A DNA stretch of 40,085 nt from Syntrophomonadaceae bacterium (GCA_003556225.1 PWRN01000059.1:1-40085); one strand, 5' to 3'. Shown: positions 1 to 8,292, numbered from the stretch's first letter. The notes: generated by a model from the sequence alone, not told the origin. Translations and numbers: made by a program.

Positions 1-1
1 A

Positions 2-436
2 GTTGCCCGGATGCTGAAAGAAAAGCTGGAAAAGTCTGGCCATGCTGCAACCGTTGAACAAGTAACCATCATCGGTGAAGCGCCCCCAAGAACAAAAACC
101 GTGCAACTCCAGCACACCCCCCACGTGGCCCCTTACGATGCCGTCATTTTCGGAGCACCGGTCCACGCATTTGCCCTTTCTTCGGCGATGGAGGCTTACC
201 TGCAGCAGGTATCATCGCTGCAGGGTAAAACCACTGCCTGCTTTGTGACCAAGCAGCTGCCCTTTGGCTGGACAGGGGGAAAGCAGGCCCTTGGCAAGAT
301 GAAGCAGCTTTGCAAAACCAGGGGAGCGGAGGTATCCGCTACAGAGATCATTTTCTGGTCCAAGGGGCGTCGGGAGAAGAGCATCAACAAATCCCTGGAA
401 AACCTGGATTCCTGCTTGCAAGATCGCCGGATCTAG
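2..436 (+). CDS. Flavodoxin-like protein, 5' end missing
   Basis: The reading frame is open to the left edge of the window, so the N-terminal FMN-phosphate loop lies outside; 144 codons are visible. The middle part reads YDAVIFGAPVHAF, a typical flavodoxin-fold beta strand followed by the FMN-contacting loop, and later GWTGGKQALGKMK. These features fit a flavodoxin or flavodoxin-like NAD(P)H oxidoreductase. The stop is only 5 bp before the most upstream plausible start of the radical-SAM activase, so the two are almost certainly cotranscribed. Flavodoxins are the usual electron donors for reductive cleavage of SAM by such activases, which is the likely role here (inference from context). A general quinone or FMN reductase is the alternative. 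Confidence 0.7.
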   Translation, partial: VARMLKEKLEKSGHAATVEQVTIIGEAPPRTKTVQLQHTPHVAPYDAVIFGAPVHAFALSSAMEAYLQQVSSLQGKTTACFVTKQLPFGWTGGKQALGKMKQLCKTRGAEVSATEIIFWSKGRREKSINKSLENLDSCLQDRRI

Positions 437-441
437 CCAGG

Positions 442-1413
442 ATGAGCATGGCCGTGAAGAAAGGGAAATGTCCTGCCATGGTTCCTGAAAGCATGGTTTC
501 AACAAGGCATCAAAAACAAGGGCTGATTTTCAACATCCAGCGATTTTCCATACACGATGGCCCGGGGATACGGACAACGGTGTTTATGAAGGGCTGTCCC
601 CTGCAGTGCCCGTGGTGTTCCAACCCCGAGTCCCAGGACGCTTTTCCCAATCTCATGACCAGGGATATTAACTGCAGACACTGTGGTGCGTGCGTGCCTG
701 CCTGCAGCAAGGGAGCAATCCGTGTCACAACAGCGGAAGGTCGCACGCTCGACCGGGAACGTTGCGATCAGTGTCTGCAGTGCGTGGATTCTTGCATCTA
801 CGGTTCCCTGCAGGCCTGCGGGGAGTATGTCACCGTGGAACACGTGTTGGACGAGGTCTTAAGGGACAGGCACTTCTACAAGGATTCAGGGGGCGGCATA
901 ACCGTTTCAGGGGGGGAGCCCCTTACCCAAATTGATTTTACGGCCAGCCTGCTCCAGGGTTGCCGGGAAGCAGGTCTACATACGGTCCTGGATACCTCCG
1001 GCCATGCCTCCTGGGAGACCTTCAAGCAGGCCCTTCCCTATCTCGACCTGGTATTATTCGATGTGAAACACCTGGATGCTACCGAACATCGGAGGGCAAC
1101 CGGGGTGGACAATGCCTTGATCCTGGATAATCTCTCCAGGTTATCTTGCCAGGTTCCAGTATGGCTCCGGGTTCCCCTGATTCCCGGTTATAATGATTCG
1201 GAAGCACAAGTTAAGGGGATCGTTGAGCTGGCCCAAACCCGCGGCATTGAGAAAATATCCCTGCTCCCGTACCACGAAGGGGGCCTGGCCAAGTCCAGCC
1301 AACTGGGGCAAAGCTACCGGTTAACGGAGGTCCAGTCTCCAGAAGCAGGATATGTTCAACGCCTGGCGAACATTGTAGAAGCAGCAGGGCTCAGGGTGTC
1401 CGTGAGCAGTTAA
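442..1413 (+). CDS. Glycyl radical enzyme activating enzyme (radical SAM)
   Basis: This enzyme uses a [4Fe-4S] cluster and S-adenosylmethionine to place the glycyl radical on its partner enzyme. Evidence is the N-terminal FNIQRFSIHDGPGIRTTVF, followed by the radical-SAM motif CPLQCPWC (CX3CX2C). Then comes an inserted two-cluster ferredoxin domain (CRHCGACVPAC and CDQCLQCVDSC), and then GGGITVSGGEPL. The extra ferredoxin domain is typical of activases for non-PFL glycyl radical enzymes. Length is about 323 aa. The open frame extends upstream into the flavodoxin gene, but that part has no family similarity. Start candidates are ATG at 442, 478 and 493; none has an ideal ribosome binding site, so the exact start is uncertain. 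It lies 21 bp before the glycyl radical enzyme. Confidence 0.9.
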   Translation: MSMAVKKGKCPAMVPESMVSTRHQKQGLIFNIQRFSIHDGPGIRTTVFMKGCPLQCPWCSNPESQDAFPNLMTRDINCRHCGACVPACSKGAIRVTTAEGRTLDRERCDQCLQCVDSCIYGSLQACGEYVTVEHVLDEVLRDRHFYKDSGGGITVSGGEPLTQIDFTASLLQGCREAGLHTVLDTSGHASWETFKQALPYLDLVLFDVKHLDATEHRRATGVDNALILDNLSRLSCQVPVWLRVPLIPGYNDSEAQVKGIVELAQTRGIEKISLLPYHEGGLAKSSQLGQSYRLTEVQSPEAGYVQRLANIVEAAGLRVSVSS

Positions 1414-1434
1414 ACAACGAATGGGGGCAAAACA

Positions 1435-3828
1435 ATGAACCTGTCGGAAAAACTTAAGAGCAAGCTGGCGATTAAAGCGGTTCGCAATGTGCAGCGAGGG
1501 TATGCGGCCGATGATACATCCCGGGGTATGTTCCGGCCCGAGGTCAGGCTGGACCTGCAGCGCTCGCGTCTCATGACGGAATCTTTTAAGCAGACCGACG
1601 GCCAGTCCATGGTCGTGCGGCGGGCCAGGGCCCTGGCCCATGTTCTCAACCACATGGATATCTTTATCCAGAACTGGGAACGCATCGTCGGCTACCAGAC
1701 CTCCAGCCCGGATGGACTGTACCACCCCATCGACATGAACTGGCGCTCGGTCCAACGATTGGTGCACAGTGATTCAGGAAGCTCCCTGCTGGATGATGCG
1801 GGGAAGAAAGAACTGGATGAACTTTGTGAGTACTGGAAAGGGAAATGCATGAGCGATCGCCACCAGGAAACCTTCAGCGGGGAACTGGCGAAATACTGGA
1901 AGTACGAAGGCACTTTCTTATGGACGCACCTGTCTGAACTGGGCCTACCGGATTACGAGGCGCTTTTTCAAACAGGGCTGCAGGAAAGGATCCGGCTGGC
2001 CGAGGAGCGGCTGGAGGAAATCGATCGGACGATCCCCCTGGATTACATCGAGCAAAAAGAGTTTCTCCAGTCGGTTATCATCGTTTTAAAAGCGGTGATC
2101 CAATTCGCCCGGCGCTATGCCCGGCTGGCTGCCGAAATGGCCAGGGAAGAACAAAGCCGGGAAAGAAAGGCCCGGCTGGAGGAAATTGCCCACTACTGCC
2201 AGTGGGTCCCGGCCAACCCGCCGCGTACCTTCCTGGAGGCAGTGCAGTTTTTCTGCTTTATCCACCTGGTCCGCTACTTAGAATACTCCACGTTGGGTAT
2301 CGGTATTCGTTTCGATCACCTGCTGGGTCCTTACTACGAGGCAGATCTGCGGGAAGGCAGGATCACCCGGGAGGAAGGGCTGGAGATCCTCCAGCTGCTC
2401 TGGGTGAAATTCCTCGAACTGGGGCTGGTATATTCCCCCCTGGTCACCTCGATTTACGGAGGGGTAGCCTCCCTGCAGGCCGTTACCATCGGCGGAACTG
2501 ACAAAAAAGGACGGGATATCACCAACGAGCTGACCTACCTGGTGCTGGAGACGGCCAAGACCATGAGGACCATTGAGCCCAGCCTGGCCCTGCGAATACA
2601 TAAAAAAACCCCGGACAAGCTTTTTTCTGAGGCCCTGAAAGTGATTAAAACAGGGATTGGCTTTCCTTCGCTCTTTAACGACGAGGCGCTGATCCCACTG
2701 CTGGAAAAATGGGATGTGCCTCCTGAAGATGCCCGGGATTATGCCATCTCAGGCTGTGTATACATGGAAATACCGGGGAAAAATATTACCCGCCGCGTCG
2801 TGGGGTATTTTGTGCTGGCCAAGTGCCTCTGGTGGGCGCTCCACCAGGGTGTAAATCCTGCAACCGGGGAGCAGTGGGGGGCCAGGACGCCTGACCCGGC
2901 AACCTTCAATTCCTGGGAGGACGTACTGGAGGCGTACCTGGAACAGGTTCAGTTCTTTACGACGAAAATTGCGCAACTGGAAAACACCTGCCGCGACCTC
3001 TATGCCAGATACTGCCCCAGGCCATTTTACTCCGCTATCGTTGACGGATGTATCGAACGCGGCAAGGAATGCAAACAGTGGATTTATCCTTCCATGGTCC
3101 ATGATTTTCTTATCGTGATTTCCACCACGAACGTGGCAGATTCCCTGGCCGCGATCAAGAAAGTTGTCTTTGAAGACCAGCTGATCACCCTCCCGGAATT
3201 GATCACCATCATGGATAAGAACTGGGAAGGGCGGGAGGACATCAGGCAGGCCTGCCTTAACGCGCCCAAGTTTGGTAACGACGACGACGTTGCCGACCTG
3301 GTTGCGCGCCGCGTTCACCACGGTACGGAAGCGACAATGGAAACGGTCAAAGACCGCTTCGGCTACTCTTTGCGGGGGGACGGAAGTGCTGTTTCTGCCA
3401 CCTACGGCCTTTCCGTTGACACGCCGGCTACGCCGGACGGCAGATTGGACGGTGGGCCCTTTGCCGATTCCACGTTATCGCCGCAGCCGGGCATGGATGT
3501 GAAAGGCCCCACGGCCGTGCTCAACTCCTGCACCAAGATAGACACCCTGCAAACTTATAACCATTTGTTAAACCAGAAGTTTTCGCCGAGACACCTGGAA
3601 GGAGAAATGGAACCGGTATTTATCAATTACTTGAAAACCTGGCGAAAGTTGAAAATACCCCACATCCAGTTTAATATCGTGGACAAAGAAACCCTCCTGC
3701 AAGCCCAGCAGCGCCCCGAAGAGTTTAAAGACTTCATCGTGAGGGTTGCGGGTTACAGCGCCTATTTTGTCGACCTGACCAGGGGACTGCAGGATCATAT
3801 TATTGCCAGGTCGGAACAGAACGTTTAA
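1435..3828 (+). CDS. Glycyl radical enzyme, PFL-like family, substrate unknown
   Basis: The protein has 797 aa, the usual size for this family, and starts at an ATG preceded by a GGGGG ribosome binding site. The PFL domain is clear: PPRTFLEAVQFF near residue 262, TPDGRLDGGPFADSTLSPQPG in the last third, and the glycyl radical loop RVAGYSAYF with the radical Gly at residue 773, 25 residues from the C-terminus. The thiyl-radical Cys is residue 441 in SGCVYMEIPGKN. In diol/glycerol dehydratases, choline lyase and isethionate lyase the motif is GCVE; here Tyr443 replaces that Glu, with Glu445 two residues further on. The Cys neighbourhood also lacks the CMxPG form I associate with benzylsuccinate synthases. 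So it is an active-looking glycyl radical enzyme of unassigned reaction. Its own activase precedes it and a transporter follows. Confidence 0.92.
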   Translation: MNLSEKLKSKLAIKAVRNVQRGYAADDTSRGMFRPEVRLDLQRSRLMTESFKQTDGQSMVVRRARALAHVLNHMDIFIQNWERIVGYQTSSPDGLYHPIDMNWRSVQRLVHSDSGSSLLDDAGKKELDELCEYWKGKCMSDRHQETFSGELAKYWKYEGTFLWTHLSELGLPDYEALFQTGLQERIRLAEERLEEIDRTIPLDYIEQKEFLQSVIIVLKAVIQFARRYARLAAEMAREEQSRERKARLEEIAHYCQWVPANPPRTFLEAVQFFCFIHLVRYLEYSTLGIGIRFDHLLGPYYEADLREGRITREEGLEILQLLWVKFLELGLVYSPLVTSIYGGVASLQAVTIGGTDKKGRDITNELTYLVLETAKTMRTIEPSLALRIHKKTPDKLFSEALKVIKTGIGFPSLFNDEALIPLLEKWDVPPEDARDYAISGCVYMEIPGKNITRRVVGYFVLAKCLWWALHQGVNPATGEQWGARTPDPATFNSWEDVLEAYLEQVQFFTTKIAQLENTCRDLYARYCPRPFYSAIVDGCIERGKECKQWIYPSMVHDFLIVISTTNVADSLAAIKKVVFEDQLITLPELITIMDKNWEGREDIRQACLNAPKFGNDDDVADLVARRVHHGTEATMETVKDRFGYSLRGDGSAVSATYGLSVDTPATPDGRLDGGPFADSTLSPQPGMDVKGPTAVLNSCTKIDTLQTYNHLLNQKFSPRHLEGEMEPVFINYLKTWRKLKIPHIQFNIVDKETLLQAQQRPEEFKDFIVRVAGYSAYFVDLTRGLQDHIIARSEQNV

Positions 3829-3865
3829 AAGATGATTCAAACCAATATACCCTGCAGCGGAGGGT

Positions 3866-3893
3866 AAAGTCCCGCTTCGTCCGGGCTTTTCAC
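3866..3893 (+). terminator. Possible terminator after the glycyl radical enzyme
   Basis: AAAG-T-CCCG pairs with CGGGCTTT around a 7-nt loop (CTTCGTC), giving an 8-bp stem with one bulged T, followed by TTCACTT. It begins 38 bp after the glycyl radical enzyme stop. The U-tract is short, so it may be a weak terminator or part of the leader of the downstream transporter. Confidence 0.45.
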
Positions 3894-4081
3894 TTCAGCT
3901 CGATTCACCCTTGAAACTGCTACGGCAGAAGGGGCATGGAAGGGTCTGGTATTCCAGGGTTCTTTCACCCGGGTCCGCGACTTAGCAAGGCGACAGCCAG
4001 GCCTTTCGAAAAATTCACATGTCTTAAAAGCAATGATTACGGCGGCTGGAAGAGGGAAGCAATTTATATCCAGTAAGGGAG

Positions 4082-4104
4082 GCCCGTTAGCGCGGGCTTC
4101 TTTT
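4082..4104 (+). terminator. Hairpin with T-tract in the MFS leader (possible attenuator)
   Basis: GCCCG (4082-4086) and CGGGC (4093-4097) form a short GC stem followed directly by TTCTTTT. It sits only 24 bp before the likely transporter start. The 300-bp stretch between the glycyl radical enzyme and the transporter holds this hairpin and the one at 3866. I recognised no T-box or named riboswitch motif in it. Confidence 0.4.
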
Positions 4105-4128
4105 ACGAAACGAAAGATGTGCTGTTGC

Positions 4129-5391
4129 ATGAGCGATGTTCAGGAAAAAAAAGCATGGCACCAGAAAGATTGGGTAATATTGCTGATCATTTCTTCGGCT
4201 TACATTGCCGTTTTTGCCAATATCCAGGGTTTTAAAGCGTTGCTTCCCCTGGTGCAGGAAGAGTTTCAGATCAGCAGAACACAGGTGGGCTTTTATTCCA
4301 GCTTTTATTTCTTGAGCGCGGTGCTGATTGCCGTCTTCAGCGGGCGGATCGTTGACCGCCTGGGAACAAAAAAAAGCCTTTACCTGGGCGCTGGCGTCGT
4401 GGGCCTGATGATCATCCTGCATGCGTTGTCGCCTACTTTTTGGCTCATTCTCATCTTTGCTTTTTTTACCGGGGTTGCCTTCAGCATTATTACCCCCGCG
4501 GTGAACAAGGGTGTGCTTGAGCTTGCGGAGCCGGCCAAGCGGAGTTTCTTCATGGGCATTGTCCACGGCGGGGGTGGATTCGGTGGTTTTCTGGGAGCGG
4601 TCTTGTTGCCGGTCCTGGGAGGGTTGGTGGGCTGGCGGTCGGCACTGCTTTTCGGTAGCGTTTTTGCCATCGCGGTTGCCCTCTGTATTTTTAAATTTTA
4701 TCGGCCGGCAGATGTGCAGGTTGAGACCGTGGAGAAAAAGGCCGAAAAACCCCCCCGGTCTTTAAAGGAGGATATTTTACATTTCCTGGCTAACCGTTAT
4801 CTTTTAAGTGTTTTTTCCATGGGTATCGTGTTTGGCCTGAGCATTTCCTCGGTCAGTGGCCATTTCCCCCTCTACCTGACCCAGGACCTGGGTTTTAGCC
4901 CCACGTTCGCCGGGCTGGGTTTGGGTATTTTTCATATCGGCGGGATTATCGGGCAGCCCTTCTGGGGGCTGGTCAACGAAAAAGTGCTTCACGGTGACAG
5001 GCGGAAAGGAATGTTTTCCCTCGGCCTGCTGATCGCGGCCCTGACCCTTTTCTTTGGCGCCGTGGTGAGCAGGGTTTCTTTTTCTCACGTTGCCGTGCTC
5101 TTTTTTGCTTTCCTGTTGGGGTTTTGTATCCTGGGCGTGATTGCCATCTATTTCACGACGGTGAGCGAACTGGTATCCAGGGAACACATCGGTGTGGTTA
5201 CCGGTGTGGCCCTGATCTTTCCCCGTGCCAGCACGGTGCTGGCCCCTCCCCTCTTTGGTCTGATCGCCGATGTGCGCGGGGCTTATGCCGGCAGCTGGAT
5301 TGTCCTGGGTGCGGTTGTGCTCCTGATCACCCTGGCTTTCTTCTATTTTAGCGGCAAGTACGCCTCGAAAAAATCTGCACTAGAAGGCTAA
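4129..5391 (+). CDS. MFS transporter
   Basis: A 420-aa integral membrane protein with about twelve hydrophobic segments and a central charged loop (VETVEKKAEKPPRSLKED) that separates the two six-helix halves. The major facilitator loop 2-3 signature is present as SGRIVDRLGTKKSL. The frame is open upstream to 4033, but the residues encoded there are not transporter-like. ATG 4129 (MSDVQEKKAW) or 4117 is the likely start; neither has a strong ribosome binding site. Its position after the glycyl radical enzyme suggests uptake of that enzyme's substrate or export of its product (inference). The sequence resembles organic-anion type MFS carriers, but the substrate cannot be read from it. Confidence 0.85.
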   Translation: MSDVQEKKAWHQKDWVILLIISSAYIAVFANIQGFKALLPLVQEEFQISRTQVGFYSSFYFLSAVLIAVFSGRIVDRLGTKKSLYLGAGVVGLMIILHALSPTFWLILIFAFFTGVAFSIITPAVNKGVLELAEPAKRSFFMGIVHGGGGFGGFLGAVLLPVLGGLVGWRSALLFGSVFAIAVALCIFKFYRPADVQVETVEKKAEKPPRSLKEDILHFLANRYLLSVFSMGIVFGLSISSVSGHFPLYLTQDLGFSPTFAGLGLGIFHIGGIIGQPFWGLVNEKVLHGDRRKGMFSLGLLIAALTLFFGAVVSRVSFSHVAVLFFAFLLGFCILGVIAIYFTTVSELVSREHIGVVTGVALIFPRASTVLAPPLFGLIADVRGAYAGSWIVLGAVVLLITLAFFYFSGKYASKKSALEG

Positions 5392-5533
5392 GGGGATAGC
5401 GTTGATCACGGCAGCTTTTGGAATAACCTGAAAGCAGCGACCTGCAGACAGCCGGAGAAGTTTTTTCGATACAATGAATTTTGCGTCGGAGAACCGAAAG
5501 ATCCCCCGCGGTAACCTGGGTCGTGCAAAGGCC

Positions 5534-5562
5534 TTTACCTTTATTCAGAAAAAATATAGAAT
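5534..5562 (+). promoter_or_regulatory. Putative sigma-A promoter for proA
   Basis: TTTACC (5534-5539) and TAGAAT (5557-5562) are separated by 17 bp, and lie just before the GGGGG ribosome binding site of proA. This supports proA being transcribed separately from the transporter upstream. The remainder of the 190-bp gap shows nothing else. Confidence 0.55.
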
Positions 5563-5583
5563 AGTTGAGAAAGGGGGATTTTT

Positions 5584-6879
5584 ATGACCATGGAAGAACT
5601 GGCCCGCCGGGTCAAGGAGGCATCTATCAAACTGGCCGCAGCTGTGCCGGAACAAAAGAATCATGCTTTGGAGCGGATTGCTGCATCTTTGCAAGAGAGG
5701 AAAGCCGAGATCGTGGCAGCCAATCAGCTGGACCTGGAAAGAAGCCAACAGGAAAACGTCGCTCCACCGCTGCTGAAAAGGTTGCGATTTGATAAGGAGA
5801 AAATTACCGATGCGGTAGACGGCATCTACAGCTTGCTCAAGCTCGAGGACCCTGTTGGCAAAACCATGCTCTCCACCGAGCTTGACCAGGAACTGGAACT
5901 CTACAAGGTCACGTGCCCCATCGGGGTCATCGGGGTGATCTTTGAATCCAGGCCCGATGCCCTGGTGCAGATCTCCACCCTCTGCCTGAAAAGCGGCAAC
6001 AGCGTTCTGCTCAAAGGTGGCTCAGAAGCCATGGAAACCAACCGCATTTTGGCAGAGATCATTATCGGTGCAGCGCAGGAGGCGGGTATCCCCGCTAACT
6101 GGGCCGCCCTCTTGGAGACCCGCGCGGACGTAAACGAGATGCTCAAAATGGACGAATTCATCGATCTGCTGATCCCCAGGGGGTCCAACGATTTTGTCCG
6201 CTATATTATGGACAATTCGAGAATACCGGTGCTGGGTCACGCGGACGGAATCTGTCACTGCTATGTGGATCAAGGCGCTGACCTGGAGATGGCAGGAAGC
6301 GTCGTTGTGGACTCCAAGACCCAGTACGTGGCTGTCTGCAACGCCGCGGAAACGCTCCTGGTGCACCAGGGAATCGCCCCGGATTTTTTGCCCGAAGTGA
6401 AAACAAGGCTGGAGGACAAAAACGTGGAGCTGGTGGGCTGTGCGAAAACCCGGGAAATCATTCCCGTTGGAGCAGCCACGGAAGAGGACTGGAAAACGGA
6501 ACACCTGGATTACAAGCTCTCCATCAAGGTTGTTTCGAGGCTGGAAGAGGCGGTGGACCATATCAACACTTACGGTTCCGGGCATACAGATACGATTCTT
6601 ACCGGAAGCAAGGAAAATGCCGCGTACTTTATGAATTATGTCGATTCGGGGAACGTTTTTTGGAACTGTTCCACCCGGTTTAGCGACGGATTTCGCTATG
6701 GCTTCGGCGCCGAAGTGGGCATCAGCACCAATAAAATTCATGCCAGGGGTCCGGTGGGGCTCGACGGGCTGGTTATATACAAATACAAGCTGATCGGAAA
6801 AGGTCAAATTGTTGAAGATTATGCCAACCGGTCCAAAACATTCACCCATAAGAACCTGAATAGGGACTTTACCTTTTAG
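5584..6879 (+). CDS. proA: Glutamate-5-semialdehyde dehydrogenase (gamma-glutamyl phosphate reductase)
   Basis: This enzyme reduces gamma-glutamyl phosphate with NADPH to glutamate-5-semialdehyde, the second step of proline synthesis, in the cytoplasm. It is 431 aa, a normal length. Family landmarks in order are ESRPDALVQI, GNSVLLKGGSEA, the catalytic Cys in YVAVCNAAETLLVH, GSGHTDTILTG, and FGAEVGISTNKIHARGPVGL. The ATG at 5584 has an AAGGGGG ribosome binding site 8 bp upstream; a Met two codons later is less likely. proB, the kinase that normally precedes it, is not adjacent, and the gene is flanked by its own promoter and a strong terminator, so it appears monocistronic here. Confidence 0.97.
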   Translation: MTMEELARRVKEASIKLAAAVPEQKNHALERIAASLQERKAEIVAANQLDLERSQQENVAPPLLKRLRFDKEKITDAVDGIYSLLKLEDPVGKTMLSTELDQELELYKVTCPIGVIGVIFESRPDALVQISTLCLKSGNSVLLKGGSEAMETNRILAEIIIGAAQEAGIPANWAALLETRADVNEMLKMDEFIDLLIPRGSNDFVRYIMDNSRIPVLGHADGICHCYVDQGADLEMAGSVVVDSKTQYVAVCNAAETLLVHQGIAPDFLPEVKTRLEDKNVELVGCAKTREIIPVGAATEEDWKTEHLDYKLSIKVVSRLEEAVDHINTYGSGHTDTILTGSKENAAYFMNYVDSGNVFWNCSTRFSDGFRYGFGAEVGISTNKIHARGPVGLDGLVIYKYKLIGKGQIVEDYANRSKTFTHKNLNRDFTF

Positions 6880-6954
6880 CCATTTTAATAGTATGGGAGA
6901 CGACTCGCTCATCTGTGGTTGACCAAATTTCATGTGGAGATAGCGTGCTTAATC

Positions 6955-6995
6955 AAGCAGGAGATGTTCCTATGCTGAATATCTCCTGCTTTTTT
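6955..6995 (+). terminator. Rho-independent terminator of proA
   Basis: Eleven perfectly complementary bases (AAGCAGGAGAT at 6955-6965 and its complement at 6981-6991) enclose a 15-nt loop, followed by a run of T. The rest of the 268-bp gap between proA and the next gene shows no coding signal. Confidence 0.85.
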
Positions 6996-7147
6996 GCTGG
7001 GAGTGATGTTGATTTTTCGATATTCATCCCGTCCACAGGGTTCCGTAAATTATCTTTGGTACGGCTACCCTGGCCATGCATGTTGTTTTCGCCCTCCCCT
7101 GAAGTTTGGCACTATTAACGTTTGACGCAGTTGTTTTTGCTTTTAAT

Positions 7148-7912
7148 TTATCGTGCCATTACAGCTTTTAAAGAAATGCCAAGTCCTGGAAAATCGGCAT
7201 GCTCCACCACATTCTCCTCCATTCCGGTGGCTACTAAAGCATAGACTCCTTCACGCAGGGCAAAGCATTCCAGGGTTTTTTCCTCGGGATCTACGATCCA
7301 GTAATGTTGGACCCATGCTTTTTGGTAAATACGCATTTTTTGCAGCCGGTCTTTGCGGCGGCTGGTGGGAGAAAGGATTTCGACGATCAGTGTAGGAGAT
7401 CCGTCAATACGGGCCTCCTTGATGATGTTTTTCTGCTCCCCGGAGACGTAGAAAAGATCCGGCTGGACTACATTGATTTCGCCTAAAGTTGTGTCCAGCG
7501 GGGCGTAAAATACTTCCCCATCAGGATCAACGCTCCAGAAATAATCTTCCAGGTTCCGTTGAAGCCTGCGGGAAACGCGCTGGTGCATTACATTGGGTGA
7601 CGGGTCCTTTACCAGGATGCCTTCAAGCACTTCATACCGGTAACCGGGTTTATCTGGCAGTTGCAGGTAGTCCTGGTAGGTAAAGGGTTTGTTGTCACCG
7701 GATTGGTATTGGGCAGAATTATCTCTGGCTATTGCACTGCTTGAACCTGACAGCGCCTGCATTACATCCTGAAGATTGTAACGGTACTGTCTTTTGCCCA
7801 GCTTGATATACGGTATTTTGTTCTCCCTGGTGTATCTCCAGATGGTTTCCACGGAAAGGCCCAAGGCATCGGCCAAAGCCTGGGCTGTAACAAGCTCTTT
7901 GTTTTCAGCCAT
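7148..7912 (-). CDS. HTH domain fused to Uma2-family nuclease-like domain
   Basis: The 254-aa protein has two parts. Residues about 5-50 (VTAQALADALGLSVETIWRYTRENKIPYIKLGKRQYRY) form an excisionase/MerR-like winged helix. Residues about 75-250 match the Uma2 (DUF820) family, with a restriction-endonuclease-like fold: YEVLEGILV, the acidic residues in VQPDLFYVSG and LIVEILSPTS, and YWIVDPEEKTLECF. Uma2 proteins are common in cyanobacteria and many other bacteria; their role is not established. The ATG has a GAGGTGAT ribosome binding site 5 bp upstream and a good promoter. The DNA-binding domain suggests autoregulation or site targeting (inference). No toxin or antitoxin partner is adjacent. 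Confidence 0.85.
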   Translation of the reverse strand: MAENKELVTAQALADALGLSVETIWRYTRENKIPYIKLGKRQYRYNLQDVMQALSGSSSAIARDNSAQYQSGDNKPFTYQDYLQLPDKPGYRYEVLEGILVKDPSPNVMHQRVSRRLQRNLEDYFWSVDPDGEVFYAPLDTTLGEINVVQPDLFYVSGEQKNIIKEARIDGSPTLIVEILSPTSRRKDRLQKMRIYQKAWVQHYWIVDPEEKTLECFALREGVYALVATGMEENVVEHADFPGLGISLKAVMAR

Positions 7913-7946
7913 GAGATCACCTCTGAAGTTGTTTCACTGTCAGTTT

Positions 7947-7975
7947 ATTATACAACAATTAACAACCAAAATCAA
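7947..7975 (-). promoter_or_regulatory. Putative sigma-A promoter for the HTH-Uma2 gene
   Basis: On the minus strand TTGATT (7970-7975) and TATAAT (7947-7952) are separated by 17 bp, with a perfect -10 box. A short direct repeat (AAAATCAA twice, 2 bp apart on the plus strand) covers the -35 region and could be a binding site for the gene's own HTH domain. Confidence 0.7.
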
Positions 7976-8064
7976 CTAAAATCAATTAGGGGCGATTTTG
8001 ATCAAAGCTTATGAGCAGATGCTTCTGCTTGGGTGTATTTCTTGTTCTTGCAGGAGAATTATAA

Positions 8065-8292
8065 AAATTTGACGAAATTTTAAAGTTGGCTAAATGTTTT
8101 CTCAACCATGAACATGACCTGATTCACAAGGCAGTGGGATGAATGCTTCGGGAGATTGGGAAGCGGGACACTCAAGTAGCATATGACTTTTTAAGTCAAC
8201 ATTACGGGGATATACCGCGAACCATGCTGCGGTATGCCATAGAAAAATTTGAACCGCAGTTGCGGCAAAATTTTTGGAAGGGGGAACTTTAA
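8065..8292 (+). pseudogene. Remnant of DNA alkylation repair (AlkD-like) gene
   Basis: One frame encodes the last third of an AlkD-like HEAT-repeat DNA glycosylase: KLAKCFLNHEHDLIHKAVG, then a TGA stop at 8140-8142, then MLREIGKRDTQVAYDFLSQH and PRTMLRYAIEKF up to a TAA at 8290-8292. Family members read GWMLREVGKRD at this place, so the TGA stands exactly where the conserved Trp (TGG) belongs. The frame is closed by another stop at 8062, and the N-terminal two thirds of the protein are missing. This is a decayed gene. Similarity is judged from memory of the family motifs and was not searched. Confidence 0.8.

Noticed and set aside
3829-4128. A T-box or other known riboswitch before the transporter
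   Set aside because: No T-box core, cobalamin box, TPP or ZTP motif could be matched; only the hairpins are real.
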